A model generated the notes under the pieces. The model saw only the letters and a program-made list of their open reading frames with translations, was not told where the DNA came from and did not search any database. Shown one piece after another: positions 9,511 through 19,054 of a stretch of 64,000 bases of DNA. Position 1 is the first letter of the stretch. Each line of letters opens with the position of its first letter. The stretch covers positions 558,001 through 622,000 of the forward strand of contig JAWPMT010000002.1 in NCBI GenBank assembly GCA_033344775.1. Reading direction: 5' to 3'. The DNA comes from Cytophagales bacterium. Lineage in GTDB: Bacteria > Bacteroidota > Bacteroidia > Cytophagales > Cyclobacteriaceae. The translations under genes and the position numbers were made by a program.

Positions 9511-10950
9511 TTACTTGTACGCTTTCACCATTTGATCAAGTGCTTTCAATGCTTTTTCCGTTTCTTTAGACAGCAGGAACGATGAGGAAAGATCCCAGCG
9601 ACCTTTTTTGTCTTTTTGTTCAAGTCGGATAACATGTTTCCCAATAGACACCCTCAGCTTGGGTAAACTACTGTTGTAGTAGAGTTTGTCACTTCGCGGG
9701 CTTTTTTCAAATCCCTTTTCCCCTAGCTCTGCAGGAAATCCTTCTCGATTGATCTCGCGGGCATCCGTGAGACTATTAGCCGTGGCGGACTCACTTTTCT
9801 GCTCTTGAGAAGAAACCACTTCCGTGAGTTGAAGGAGATTTTTGAGTTCCGATATAGGGATCGATCCTTTATAGTAATGTGAGATGAATCGTTGTAATTC
9901 AGGTTCTTCTTCGTCCTCACGCAGTTTTTTCAAAGGATCGTCATCTCCGGCAAATACGGCATCCTGAAAATCGTAGAAGTTACTGGGCCAGCGAAGCTGA
10001 AAAGCCAGTATCGACAATAATCGGATCTGGTCGTAATTGACTTCTCGCTGTTTTACGACACTGTCCAGCAATAAGAAGGAATTGACCAGACGTTTGATCT
10101 GTCTGGGGTTTGAATTTAAACTCATTGTGGCGATGGTCCTGATCTCCTCTACAAAATCATCAGAGAGTTGATCTTGCAGACGATCCCAATTCGGAATGAG
10201 TTCCCGGACAAAATTTTGCCCTTCCAAGTCTAAAGGAGGCACCCTGAAGGGTATTTGAATGATCTTGTGCAAATAAACATCGGCAGAAACGTGCGGGTAC
10301 TTCTCTTTTACGGCATGGATCAATACATCATAATCGAGGGCAAGCACAAAGATGAAACCCGGAAGGTCCATCACTAATTTGATGGATTCAAGAATAGAAA
10401 CTACCGCGTCAGGTGAACAGCGGTCCAGGTCGTCAATAAGTACAACGATGCGTTCATCTTTCAATGACTTGGACAGCTTCTGCAGCTCTTCGTATGGTTT
10501 CGAGAATGCCTCGTCCAGCGGCATCAGGTCATCACCCAGTGCTTTTTGAAGCTTTTCCTTATCTACACCTACTTCAAGGCCACCGACATTGAACTTAAAA
10601 CTGAACATGATCGATTTCAATGCCTTTGAGACAGTTTCCGACAGGCTTTTGTCCTTATGGTCTTTTAAGGCCCTAAAGATTTTGTGTAGTAACGGAACGA
10701 TCAATTGGGGTGACTTTTCGTATCGCCAGGCATCAAACATGACCGGAATGACACCTTTGTCTTCTTCCAGAATATTTCGGAGGGCACTTAACAGAGAGGA
10801 TTTACCGCTGCCCCATGGACCATAAAGTCCGATGGTAAATCGAGCGGGTTCTCCACCTTTGATGGCACTGGTCAAAGCTGCTGCATACTCTGGGAAACCA
10901 AGGCCCGGATTATGTGCCGGCACATCGGCGATAATTGGAATATTAGCCAT
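9511..10950 (-). CDS. KAP family P-loop NTPase
   Basis: This is a 479-residue soluble P-loop NTPase of the KAP group (STAND-like AAA+ relatives). The Walker A motif GPWGSGKSS is at about residues 44-52, the DAWRYE signature typical of KAP proteins follows at about 73, and Walker B VVLIDDLDRC is at about 170. A conserved NPRQIKRLVN segment at about 280 is also typical. Many KAP proteins carry two membrane helices in the P-loop domain; none is visible here. The C-terminal 100 residues are charged and match nothing I recognise. Family members include animal Kidins220/ARMS and the plasmid phage-exclusion protein PifA. Here the gene stands alone between a terminator and an intergenic hairpin cluster, so a defence or signalling role is only inferred. 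Confidence 0.85.
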   Translation of the reverse strand: MANIPIIADVPAHNPGLGFPEYAAALTSAIKGGEPARFTIGLYGPWGSGKSSLLSALRNILEEDKGVIPVMFDAWRYEKSPQLIVPLLHKIFRALKDHKDKSLSETVSKALKSIMFSFKFNVGGLEVGVDKEKLQKALGDDLMPLDEAFSKPYEELQKLSKSLKDERIVVLIDDLDRCSPDAVVSILESIKLVMDLPGFIFVLALDYDVLIHAVKEKYPHVSADVYLHKIIQIPFRVPPLDLEGQNFVRELIPNWDRLQDQLSDDFVEEIRTIATMSLNSNPRQIKRLVNSFLLLDSVVKQREVNYDQIRLLSILAFQLRWPSNFYDFQDAVFAGDDDPLKKLREDEEEPELQRFISHYYKGSIPISELKNLLQLTEVVSSQEQKSESATANSLTDAREINREGFPAELGEKGFEKSPRSDKLYYNSSLPKLRVSIGKHVIRLEQKDKKGRWDLSSSFLLSKETEKALKALDQMVKAYK

Positions 10951-11041
10951 GTGCGAAAGATAGGAAAATTTGTAAGATATGTATGATCCTAATTGACGGA
11001 AGTGGCGTTAAGTATTATTTCTTTTATTGATCGAATGGTAC

Positions 11042-11094
11042 TCCCTTGGCTTTGCCGAGGGAGGAATATTTCAGGAGGCGCTGGCCTCCTGAAT
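11042..11094. repeat. Two consecutive intergenic hairpins
   Basis: The first inverted repeat has 10-base arms (11042-11051 and 11055-11064, one wobble pair). The second has perfect 10-base arms TTCAGGAGGC / GCCTCCTGAA (11071-11080 and 11085-11094). They lie between two minus-strand genes and resemble a REP-like or attenuating structure. Confidence 0.6.
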
Positions 11095-11098
11095 AAAA

Positions 11099-11131
11099 AA
11101 GAAACCCCAACCGGGTAGCAGGGGCATCTTG
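11099..11131 (-). terminator. Putative terminator after the secreted-protein gene
   Basis: On the minus strand, a CCCC...GGGG stem with an internal CCGG is followed by TTTCTTTTTT, about 22 bases after the stop codon of the upstream minus-strand gene. The stem is short, so termination may also rely on the two hairpins just beyond. Confidence 0.5.
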
Positions 11132-11152
11132 GCGTTTTTAGTTGAATTGGGC

Positions 11153-12199
11153 CTACTTCACTTTTTCACCATTAAGTCCTTGACCTAATTTGGTAATAGA
11201 CTGGTCCAGAAATTCCTTGACGACTTTTCCAACCTCTTCTTGGTAAACACTCGCTTCACATTTGATCGTATTCGATAATTCCACCTTGGTGTCCTGTACG
11301 GTGAAGAACGCCGCATAATCGGGAACTGAGGTTCTTTGTTTGGAAGCCTGGGTTTTGAAATTCTGAGATCCAAATACTTCAGGGATCGGTACCGCCTTGG
11401 TCAGAGTAACTTCAATGGCTTTGTCAGGAGAGGGGGCACCTGGCTTTTTCATCTTGCCAGACACATAAGTGGCTCGGGCATTTTCTAGACGCAAATAGGC
11501 ACCTCCTTTGATTTTTACGGTTCCAAGCCTCGATTTAGGATCAAGGTAGATTGAAGGTACGTTGATCGAGATGTCAACCACGATCACATCGTCCAGTTCC
11601 TTGGAAACATTGGGCAATCCTGTATGGTAAATGGCTGAATTGAATTGTGCCAGTGGGCCACCTACATTAGACATGAAACTGCCTTTTTCTTTTCCTTTTT
11701 TGGTGAGTTTTTTAACATAGTAAGAGAAGTCTTCCGGAACGACCATCAGGCTACCTTTGATTTGTTCTTGATTGATTCGTGGGCCCTCCAGTAATTGATC
11801 TTCTACGAAGAATTCCATGTTGGGGTAGTCCTTTGAATTATATACCTCTAGTCCCCGTGCTTTCAGCTTATTCAGGTAATCGGAGTAGATCTCATTGGTT
11901 AATTGTTGTAGATCTGCACTGGCAACCCCTTCAACTCCGACAGCCAATCGAGCGGTTGCGTCTCCTGTGTAGCTTCCGCCTCCAAATTGACGGCCACCGT
12001 GACTCGTTTTTTCTGCTTCGGCGATCATCTGATAGTAGATCTTGAAGTTTTTGATGAATACTTTTTTAGGAGCCTCGGAAAAACCTTTGGATTTCATTTG
12101 AAGTACATTGAGACTCTTTTCTGGGATTTTCTGTGCATAAGTGATCAAACTCAAGCATAGCAGGAGTGACGCTAGGATATTTCTGTGTTGGATTGACAT
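11153..12199 (-). CDS. Secreted protein of unknown function
   Basis: The gene encodes 348 residues with a clear signal peptide: a basic start, the hydrophobic stretch LASLLLCLSLITYA at about 9-22, and cleavage before QKIPEK. The mature part is mixed alpha/beta with no transmembrane helix. It has a glycine-rich GGRQFGGGSYTGD patch at about 65-78 and a C-terminal amphipathic region. I recognise no family with certainty. It is followed by a terminator-like structure and is preceded by a 175-base spacer, so it is probably transcribed on its own. Confidence 0.75.
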   Translation of the reverse strand: MSIQHRNILASLLLCLSLITYAQKIPEKSLNVLQMKSKGFSEAPKKVFIKNFKIYYQMIAEAEKTSHGGRQFGGGSYTGDATARLAVGVEGVASADLQQLTNEIYSDYLNKLKARGLEVYNSKDYPNMEFFVEDQLLEGPRINQEQIKGSLMVVPEDFSYYVKKLTKKGKEKGSFMSNVGGPLAQFNSAIYHTGLPNVSKELDDVIVVDISINVPSIYLDPKSRLGTVKIKGGAYLRLENARATYVSGKMKKPGAPSPDKAIEVTLTKAVPIPEVFGSQNFKTQASKQRTSVPDYAAFFTVQDTKVELSNTIKCEASVYQEEVGKVVKEFLDQSITKLGQGLNGEKVK

Positions 12200-12334
12200 G
12201 GGTCTGATCTTTTATTTATAGATCAAATTCCAGCACCGAAGCGGCCTTTTTTCATCCTACTGCCATGGTATATTCTTCTACCATGAATCCCTGATAAGAC
12301 TAAGTGAGAATATTCTAAATGATAAATTCTTGTT

Positions 12335-12355
12335 CTCTGAGATCAGATCTCAGAG
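12335..12355 (-). repeat. Perfect inverted repeat downstream of the response regulator
   Basis: Nine-base arms CTCTGAGAT / ATCTCAGAG surround a 3-base loop. It lies 20 bases beyond the stop of the minus-strand response-regulator gene, so it may end that transcript, although the following T content is modest. The adjacent GAGCTTGTCGAAGC string looks like the kind of motif that recurs in intergenic repeats. Confidence 0.5.
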
Positions 12356-12374
12356 CTTGTCGAAGCGACGAAGG

Positions 12375-12992
12375 CTAAATCAAATTATTCGCATAAGCAT
12401 ACTTGATCAACCCAACCAGATTATGCGTCTGGGTTTTCCTGAAGATGTTTTTGCGGTGTGTTTCTACTGTTCGCTCGGAAATGAATAATTCCTCAGCGAT
12501 CTTTTTATTGGTGTATTCCTGTGCAATCAGTGTGAGTACTTCTCGTTCACGATCCGTAAGAAGTTTCTGATCATTCAGTCCATGCAGACCCGATATTAGA
12601 AGCTTATTGATATCAGAACTTAAATAAACCTGCCCTTGAGCAGCAGCGTGGATCGCATTGATCAATTCCGAATGTGAGTCCTTTTTCAATAAATAGCCCG
12701 AAATACCTTCTTTTAATATTTCCTGAACCAGGTGTGCCTCATCGTGCATGCTTAATACGATGATCTTGATAGAGGGATATTTCCGTTTGACTTTTCTGAT
12801 GAGCGTGAGCCCGTCTCCATCCGGAAGGTTATAGTCTGTGATGAGAATATCAGGTGTAACACGAGTAAGTTTGTCATAGGTCTCCTGTATGGAGGTAGCA
12901 GATCCAACAACTTCCAATCCATCTTCTAGTGACAGGATTTTCACAAGGCCACTGAGTAAAATGGTGTGGTCGTCAGTTAAGAAAATCTTCAT
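12375..12992 (-). CDS. NarL/FixJ-type response regulator
   Basis: The product is a 205-residue two-component regulator. An N-terminal receiver begins MKIFLTDDH, with the acidic pair DD, the phosphoacceptor Asp in ILITDYNLPDGDG at about 53 and the conserved Lys in LLKKDS at about 103. A C-terminal LuxR helix-turn-helix contains LTDREREVLTLIAQ and ISERTVETHRKN. I chose the ATG at 12992 because the receiver begins there; the longer frame would need a TTG start and adds 20 unrelated residues. It lies 78 bases downstream of the kinase gene and is surely its partner. Confidence 0.93.
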   Translation of the reverse strand: MKIFLTDDHTILLSGLVKILSLEDGLEVVGSATSIQETYDKLTRVTPDILITDYNLPDGDGLTLIRKVKRKYPSIKIIVLSMHDEAHLVQEILKEGISGYLLKKDSHSELINAIHAAAQGQVYLSSDINKLLISGLHGLNDQKLLTDREREVLTLIAQEYTNKKIAEELFISERTVETHRKNIFRKTQTHNLVGLIKYAYANNLI

Positions 12993-13070
12993 GTTGTGCC
13001 GATTGCTCTTTGTCTTGTTGAAAGATAACCAATTCATGGGATCAAAGAACAACTAGCGGATAATAATTAA

Positions 13071-15017
13071 CTATACCGTGGAGAGGGTATTTTGAGGTGT
13101 GGGATGAAGGTCAAATTGACTCGGTGCATTTAAGATCAGAGAATTGCCTTTTACACCGGTCGTTGATTCCAATTCCAAGGTTCCCTGGATCAGGTTGGTT
13201 CGGGCCTGAAGGTTTTTCCAGCCATTGCCCGATCCATGGAAGAGTCGCTGTTGATCGATGCTGCTACCATCATCTTCGATCATTAGTGTGATCTCTGAAT
13301 CATCTCTGGTTAGTTGGATAGTCACCTTACGAGCATCTGAATGCTTCAGGATATTGTTGATCCATTCTTGTATGATGCGATAAAATGCGATCTCCTGTAC
13401 ATCGGCAAGTCTATCTTCTATTCCGAAATAATTGGTTTCGATCCTGACTTGCCCACTCTGGTTGACCCTTGCCGAGAATTCATTGACGGCTTCAGTTAAA
13501 CCATGTTGTACTAAGGTGTGAGGCATTAGATCGAAACAAATGCTCTTCAATTCCTTGTACATGTCTTTGAGTAATTGCTCCGAAGCGTCAAAGACTTCTT
13601 GTCTTTCATCGGGTTTAGTATTTGGGGCCAAACTTTTGAGATTCATGGTTAGGATTGAGATCATTTGCCCGAATCCATCGTGAAGATCTCTGGCATAACG
13701 GGCCCGTTCTTTTTCCTGTGAAGCCACCGTCGCACGTATCTCAGATTCCCGTGCATTTAGGCGTTCCTGTTGCAGCTGCGCTTCTTGCTTTTTCTTCGTG
13801 CGGTTGTGGATTAACAGAGCAATGGCTATAATCAGTAATATGATCAGGAGGGAGGCAATCAGTAAGACTCGATTTAGTTGTAAGGTCTTCTCTTGAGCAG
13901 CTAATTGCGCGGTTTGCAGGTCAATTTTTTGCTGCTTTTCACGGGTTTCATATTGGGTAATCAATTCATCCATTTCCTGCTGGTTGAGCTGGGTATCTAA
14001 AGAATCCTGAATGTTGCTGGCTCTTTCAGTAACCGCCAGCGCGGATAAATAATCTTCTCGTATTTTGTGTAAACGTACTTCTACTTCAAGGGCATCTCGG
14101 AGTAGGGCCAGATCTCCTATTTCTTCCGCCATTCGGGCAGAAATCTGGGTGTATTGTAATGCTTGAGCAAGAGCTCCGGTTTTTTCATAGAGTTTGCCGA
14201 GGTTCAGGCTATTACTGGTCAGCCCTGTTTTGAAATCAATGGATTCAAAAGCTTCCTGTGCTTTTTGGTGATAGAACAACGCACTGTCTAGATTGTCTTT
14301 GGTGCTATGGATCTCTCCGAGGTTCAGATAACAATAGCCCAGGTCGACCAGAGACCCTCGAAACTGTGACCAGTACAATGATTTTAGGTGATACTTATGT
14401 GAGGAATCGACTTTATCGAGACGGAAATAAGTGGCTGCCAAATTGGTATAGGCTTGCGGTAGGATGGTAGTATCGGATAGCTGCAGCGATTTATTCACGT
14501 GTTCCAGGATATAATCCAGCGCCTGTTCATATTCTCCTTTATAAAAATAGATAATGAACAGGTCCCCAAGCACGCGGTTGACGCGAGATTCGTTGCCTAG
14601 TTTTTGATTGCCCTCCAGTGCCAATTTCACATAGGTAAGTGCTGAATCGTAAGTTTTTGCGGTGATGTAAGCCGTCCCGATTCGGGAATTCATGTCTTGC
14701 AATTCCTGCTCTGTTCCTACTTGCATCAGAAGTTTCCGAGCTCGGATCAACTTGGGCAACATCCGTTCAAAATCTGCAGTTCTTGCATTGATATATGCCG
14801 AATACCCCAGGTACTGTGCTTCCCAGTAAAGGGCCGTGTCAGTACGATCTACCAGCTGTGATTTGATGGAATCCACATAAGCATTGCTTTTAGCCGTATC
14901 GCTGTAGTAATGCGTTCGAAAACCCTGGACCCAACTTCGTAGCAGGCTATCAGAAGGAACTTGAGCGATGGAGCTGATGTATAAGGCAGTGAATAGAAAT
15001 GAAATGGCGACTTTCAT
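13071..15017 (-). CDS. TPR-containing sensor histidine kinase (HisKA_3 type)
   Basis: This 648-residue kinase starts with a signal peptide (cleavage near SSIAQ at about 19). A periplasmic tetratricopeptide array spans about 60-320 and a coiled coil about 330-380. One transmembrane helix is at about 384-404 (LLIASLLIILLIIAIALLI). The cytoplasmic part has the dimerisation/phosphoacceptor motif ARDLHDGFGQ with His at about 444, and an HATPase domain with N box NNILKHSDA and a GSGNGWKNL glycine box. The NarL-type kinase core matches the LuxR-class regulator encoded next. The TPR sensor architecture is common in Bacteroidota; the ligand is unknown. Confidence 0.93.
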   Translation of the reverse strand: MKVAISFLFTALYISSIAQVPSDSLLRSWVQGFRTHYYSDTAKSNAYVDSIKSQLVDRTDTALYWEAQYLGYSAYINARTADFERMLPKLIRARKLLMQVGTEQELQDMNSRIGTAYITAKTYDSALTYVKLALEGNQKLGNESRVNRVLGDLFIIYFYKGEYEQALDYILEHVNKSLQLSDTTILPQAYTNLAATYFRLDKVDSSHKYHLKSLYWSQFRGSLVDLGYCYLNLGEIHSTKDNLDSALFYHQKAQEAFESIDFKTGLTSNSLNLGKLYEKTGALAQALQYTQISARMAEEIGDLALLRDALEVEVRLHKIREDYLSALAVTERASNIQDSLDTQLNQQEMDELITQYETREKQQKIDLQTAQLAAQEKTLQLNRVLLIASLLIILLIIAIALLIHNRTKKKQEAQLQQERLNARESEIRATVASQEKERARYARDLHDGFGQMISILTMNLKSLAPNTKPDERQEVFDASEQLLKDMYKELKSICFDLMPHTLVQHGLTEAVNEFSARVNQSGQVRIETNYFGIEDRLADVQEIAFYRIIQEWINNILKHSDARKVTIQLTRDDSEITLMIEDDGSSIDQQRLFHGSGNGWKNLQARTNLIQGTLELESTTGVKGNSLILNAPSQFDLHPTPQNTLSTV

Positions 15018-15075
15018 GAGATTAAAGTAGCCAAAAAAGACGTATTAATCCTTTTGTATCAAATACCCATCTAAT

Positions 15076-17250
15076 TTAATTCTCAATCCCCTCTAATTTC
15101 AACAAGAAAGCATAATTCAGAGCCCGGTCTTTATACCGTTTGAATCGACCAGATGCGCCACCATGTCCTGCCCCCATATTGGTGTGAAGCAGCAAGAGAT
15201 TATCATCTGTCTTTTTATCTCTTAATTTTGCTACCCATTTAGCCGGCTCCCAATATTGCACTTGTGAGTCAAACAAACCTGTAGTGACCAGCATGTTGGG
15301 ATAATCCTGTTCGGCCACCTGATCATATGGTGAGTAGGATAGCATATATTGATAAGATTCCAGGTTTTTTGGGTTACCCCATTCATCAAATTCGTTGGTA
15401 GTAAGGGGAATTGACTCATCGAGCATGGTGGAAACTACATCCACAAAAGGAACTTCAGCGATGATGCCATTGAATAGTTCCGGGGCCAGATTACTTACAG
15501 CCCCCATAAGCAGGCCTCCAGCACTTCCTCCATATCCATACAGGTGGTCCGCGCTGGTGTATTTTTCATCGATCAGGTATTTTGCACAATCTATGTAGTC
15601 ATAGAAGGTGTTTTTCTTTTTGAACATCTTGCCGTCTTCATACCATTTTCGGCCCATTTCTTGTCCACCGCGAATGTGAGCGATGGCATAGATGAAACCT
15701 CGATTCAGCAAACTCAAATTAATGGAACTGAACCAGGGATCAGTGGAACTGCCATAGGAACCATAGGAATAAAGCAGGAGCGGAGCATTTCCATTTTTCA
15801 CCATACCTTTTTTGTAAACCAGAGAAACAGGAACTTCCGCACCATCTCGGGCAGTTACAAAAAATCGCTCTGTATCGTACTCTTCGGAATTGTGACCGCC
15901 GACTATTTCTTGCTGTTTCTTCAATTCCCTGTCCTGGGTCTCCATGTCATAATCGTAGGTAGAAATTGGAGTGGTCAGGGATGAGTAGCCAAACCTGAGG
16001 GTCTTGGTGTCAAATTCGAGATTGTTACTGGAGTACACCACATAGGCTTCTTCCTCAAATTTCAAATAGTGTTCCACCTGGTTTCGCTGATCGATCACTT
16101 TAAGATGTGTGAGTGCATTAGATCGCTCAGAAATGACCAAATAGTGTTGAAAAACATCAATTCCTCTGAGCAGCACCTCTGGACGATGAGGGATCACCTC
16201 TTTCCAGTTTTCTTTAGCGGTTGCCGTAACCGGTGTTTCCATCAGGCGGAAGTTTTCGGCATCCCAGTTCGTGACCACATAGAACTTATCTTCAAAATGG
16301 TCGATGCTGTACTCGTGCCGATCTTCTCTTGGACTGAATTGTTGGAATTCACCCATCGGATCATCTGCATTCAGGATATAGTAATCACTCACCAACGTAC
16401 TGGTGTTGGAGATGATCAGATATTGACTGGATTTGGATTTGGAAACGCCGATATAAAAGGAGGGGTCTTTCTCTTCATAAACCACCACATCTTTTGAGGC
16501 ATCTGTTCCAAGCGAATGTCTTGCGATTTTTTCTGACAAGAGTGATACTTTGTTTTTTCTGGTGTAGAAAAACGTTTGATTATCATTCGCCCAGGCACCA
16601 CCTCCATCTGAATTCGGAATTTCGTCCTCCAGATATTCACCCGTTTCCAGGTTCTTGAATCGAATCGTAAAGATCCTTCGACTCAGCGTATCCTGATTGA
16701 ACGCCAAAATTTTGTTGTCACGACTGACGGCCAAACTTCGCACGCTGTAGTATTCATAACCTTCAGCCTCCTTGTTTACATCAAGGATGATTTCCTCTGC
16801 AGCATCAAGGGATCCCTTTTTTCGACAATAAATAGGGTATTCCTGGCCTTCTTCGTATCGGGTGTAATACCAGTATTTATTTTGGAAATAAGGAACGGAT
16901 TCGTCATCCTGCTTGATCCTCCCTACTATTTCGTTATAGAGCGTTTCTTGCAGTTTTTCTGTGTCTTTCATCTCCTGAGAGGTGTATGCATTTTCTCCTT
17001 CCAGGTAATTGAGTACTTGTTGTGTTTGAGCGTCCGGATTTTTCGCAACTTTCTGTTCATCCGTTAGTCGCATCCAAAAATAGGGATCTACACGACTGTC
17101 TCCATTCGTGGTGAGGACCGAATCCTTCTTTTCGGCAATGGGGTAGGTAACTTCCTTTTTAGTCATAGCTAATTCATTCTGAGTTGCCTGTTGGCAACCA
17201 AATGCAAAGATCAACAATAGTCCGAAGCTGAATAGGCTGATTCTTTTCAT
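15076..17250 (-). CDS. ptrB: Oligopeptidase B-type S9 serine peptidase, lipoprotein
   Basis: The product is a 724-residue prolyl-oligopeptidase-family enzyme. It has a lipoprotein signal peptide (LLLIFAFGC, lipidated Cys at about 19), an N-terminal beta-propeller and a C-terminal alpha/beta-hydrolase domain. The catalytic Ser is in GGSAGG (about 575), Asp in LFDSQVQYWEP (about 659) and His in GAGHGGASGR (about 694). The VPFVDVVSTMLD and EFDEWGNP segments are characteristic of oligopeptidase B, which cleaves after basic residues in short peptides. Lipid anchoring suggests periplasmic peptide degradation. It is divergently transcribed from the next gene. Confidence 0.93.
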   Translation of the reverse strand: MKRISLFSFGLLLIFAFGCQQATQNELAMTKKEVTYPIAEKKDSVLTTNGDSRVDPYFWMRLTDEQKVAKNPDAQTQQVLNYLEGENAYTSQEMKDTEKLQETLYNEIVGRIKQDDESVPYFQNKYWYYTRYEEGQEYPIYCRKKGSLDAAEEIILDVNKEAEGYEYYSVRSLAVSRDNKILAFNQDTLSRRIFTIRFKNLETGEYLEDEIPNSDGGGAWANDNQTFFYTRKNKVSLLSEKIARHSLGTDASKDVVVYEEKDPSFYIGVSKSKSSQYLIISNTSTLVSDYYILNADDPMGEFQQFSPREDRHEYSIDHFEDKFYVVTNWDAENFRLMETPVTATAKENWKEVIPHRPEVLLRGIDVFQHYLVISERSNALTHLKVIDQRNQVEHYLKFEEEAYVVYSSNNLEFDTKTLRFGYSSLTTPISTYDYDMETQDRELKKQQEIVGGHNSEEYDTERFFVTARDGAEVPVSLVYKKGMVKNGNAPLLLYSYGSYGSSTDPWFSSINLSLLNRGFIYAIAHIRGGQEMGRKWYEDGKMFKKKNTFYDYIDCAKYLIDEKYTSADHLYGYGGSAGGLLMGAVSNLAPELFNGIIAEVPFVDVVSTMLDESIPLTTNEFDEWGNPKNLESYQYMLSYSPYDQVAEQDYPNMLVTTGLFDSQVQYWEPAKWVAKLRDKKTDDNLLLLHTNMGAGHGGASGRFKRYKDRALNYAFLLKLEGIEN

Positions 17251-17424
17251 GTATTTGTTTTTTCTTCAGGTGCGGAAATTGATCTTTTGTATGCAGAAAT
17301 CCAAACGCATATCTTAGGAAGATGCGAAATTCATTCTTATGAGTTAGGGAACTCATCGTATCATATTATCATTGATACTTCATTGGAAACGCCGATACCC
17401 CATATCAAATCTCTTTTTGACCGA

Positions 17425-18303
17425 ATGAAACCGACACTTCGGTCCATGGAACAGTACCGGGAACAGATCGTTAGTAAATTTCGCCCTTTACTGATGGTGT
17501 TTGCTGTCTATGCAATGGTGTGTTTTTTGATGCCTTATCTGGATTTTGGACTGCCTAGAAACATGCGAGGAAATATGTTTTATTTCCTGCTGACCATAGG
17601 ACTACTTTCCTTTTCTGTCGTAACCGCCATTTACTTCCGCGCCTACAAAGAATTGCAGCTGATCAATTTTCAGAAATTTCATCTTGGGTTGTCACGACAC
17701 CTGGCCGATGATCTGGGATATTTGAAGGAAGTGCCTGACTATGATGCTCAGATATCTCGAGACATGTGGGGGGTAGCTTACAATCACTTTGAAGCACGTA
17801 ACTTATTGCAGGGTACGTATGAAGGAGTTACATTTTCATCAGTACAAGCCAAGGTAGAGCAACGATTCATTGAATCCCTACGATCAGATCAGGTGCTCTT
17901 CGATGGTATGATCGTGAGTGTTGCCTTGCCCGTTGCTACGATTACAGAGGGATTGATCATCGGAAGAAGTCACCCAGCTTATGCGTCCCTGGAGAAAAAG
18001 TGCAAGGCCTTAAGGGGGGAAGGTGGCTTAACCGATCGATATTTTTTACTCACCAAAAGCGATTGGGATCCTAATCCGGAATTTGTAAACGCTTTACTGG
18101 AACTTGATGAACAACTCAGGTTGCAGCGATTGATCCGTAACGACCTGATCATCGTAATAAGAAATGGCATTTTGACCTTGGCGGTACCGATTTATGATCG
18201 ATTATGGGAGCTGGTCAATTGGAAACCATTAGAAACGGAGGAATTCCTATCTCGAGAGCTACTTCCTCTTCACGGTGCCTTGCAACTGGGAAGATCCTTT
18301 TAG
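17425..18303 (+). CDS. DUF3137-like membrane protein
   Basis: The protein has 292 residues with two transmembrane helices near the N-terminus (LLMVFAVYAMVCFLMPYLDF and FYFLLTIGLLSFSVVTAIYF) followed by a cytoplasmic domain. That domain has a short EGVTFSSV strand, a central variable region, and a late segment with DPNPEFVNALLELDEQ and a GILTLAVPI strand. This layout resembles DUF3137; the assignment is by pattern only. I placed the start at the ATG at 17425 (MKPTLRSMEQ); the frame is open 46 codons further upstream, but that part is not protein-like and would nearly collide with the divergent peptidase gene. Confidence 0.7.
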   Translation: MKPTLRSMEQYREQIVSKFRPLLMVFAVYAMVCFLMPYLDFGLPRNMRGNMFYFLLTIGLLSFSVVTAIYFRAYKELQLINFQKFHLGLSRHLADDLGYLKEVPDYDAQISRDMWGVAYNHFEARNLLQGTYEGVTFSSVQAKVEQRFIESLRSDQVLFDGMIVSVALPVATITEGLIIGRSHPAYASLEKKCKALRGEGGLTDRYFLLTKSDWDPNPEFVNALLELDEQLRLQRLIRNDLIIVIRNGILTLAVPIYDRLWELVNWKPLETEEFLSRELLPLHGALQLGRSF

Positions 18304-18367
18304 CACCTTACGAACAATTTTTGACCCACGCGGATGCTCAAAATTTCTATCTTTACCTCAAAAAAGT

Positions 18368-19054
18368 ATGTACTATAGCCTAGTATTGGCGCTGTTGACT
18401 TTCTTTCAGGGTTACAATACGGTTTCTTTTGAAATGGTGCGAAGGGTAAACACCCAGGGACAGACCATCCGTTCTACTGCAAGGGTGTATTTCAACGAAA
18501 GTGGCGACATGGTTACGAAATACGCACCACCGTTGGAATTATACATTTTCAATAACACGGAAGGCGAGATCAAACTGTATAATCAGAAAGACAATACGGT
18601 CATTCAAAGTGTTAATTATACGGCAGGAACGACCAATACCAATTTCTATTACTTCTTGCAAGGAGAGACGGAAGATATGGGTTTGCGAAAGCTTGGATTT
18701 GCGCTCAGCAACACCAAATATGAAGATGGTCTTCTAATCACCGAATGGGCAGCTCCCATGGACATGAGTGCCTCGGGTTTTGTTTCCGTGGAATTGGTTC
18801 ATCAAAATGACTTACCCGTTTTTCTCGGGCACAAGGATCAAAAAGGGAATTTTGTCAAAAAAGCTTACTACTACGACTATTCACCGCTTGAGGGCTATAT
18901 CATGTTCCCCAATGCCATAACTGAAATTGAATATGTTGGTAAAAAAGATTCGGTGATCACCAAATCGAACTTTGAAAACTTTCGATTCGATGATGGGACA
19001 GATAAGAACTTTTTTGATTTTGTGATCCCCGAAGACGCGACGGTACTGAAATGA
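18368..19054 (+). CDS. Secreted LolA-like protein
   Basis: The gene encodes 228 residues with an N-terminal hydrophobic signal (MYYSLVLALLTFFQG). The body is rich in beta strands, with features of the LolA/LolB-like fold: a long run of strands and helices ending in the FFDFVIPEDATVLK type of C-terminus often seen in outer-membrane lipoprotein carriers. The start at 18368 gives the signal peptide; the upstream in-frame start at 18275 would overlap the preceding gene and lacks one. It overlaps the next gene by 4 bases (ATGA), so the two are translationally coupled. Assignment to a lipoprotein-carrier fold is an inference. Confidence 0.65.
   Translation: MYYSLVLALLTFFQGYNTVSFEMVRRVNTQGQTIRSTARVYFNESGDMVTKYAPPLELYIFNNTEGEIKLYNQKDNTVIQSVNYTAGTTNTNFYYFLQGETEDMGLRKLGFALSNTKYEDGLLITEWAAPMDMSASGFVSVELVHQNDLPVFLGHKDQKGNFVKKAYYYDYSPLEGYIMFPNAITEIEYVGKKDSVITKSNFENFRFDDGTDKNFFDFVIPEDATVLK

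Noticed and set aside
17287-17424. N-terminal extension of the DUF3137-like protein
   Set aside because: It lies in the divergent promoter gap beside the peptidase start and has no domain or signal character; the ATG at 17425 is better.
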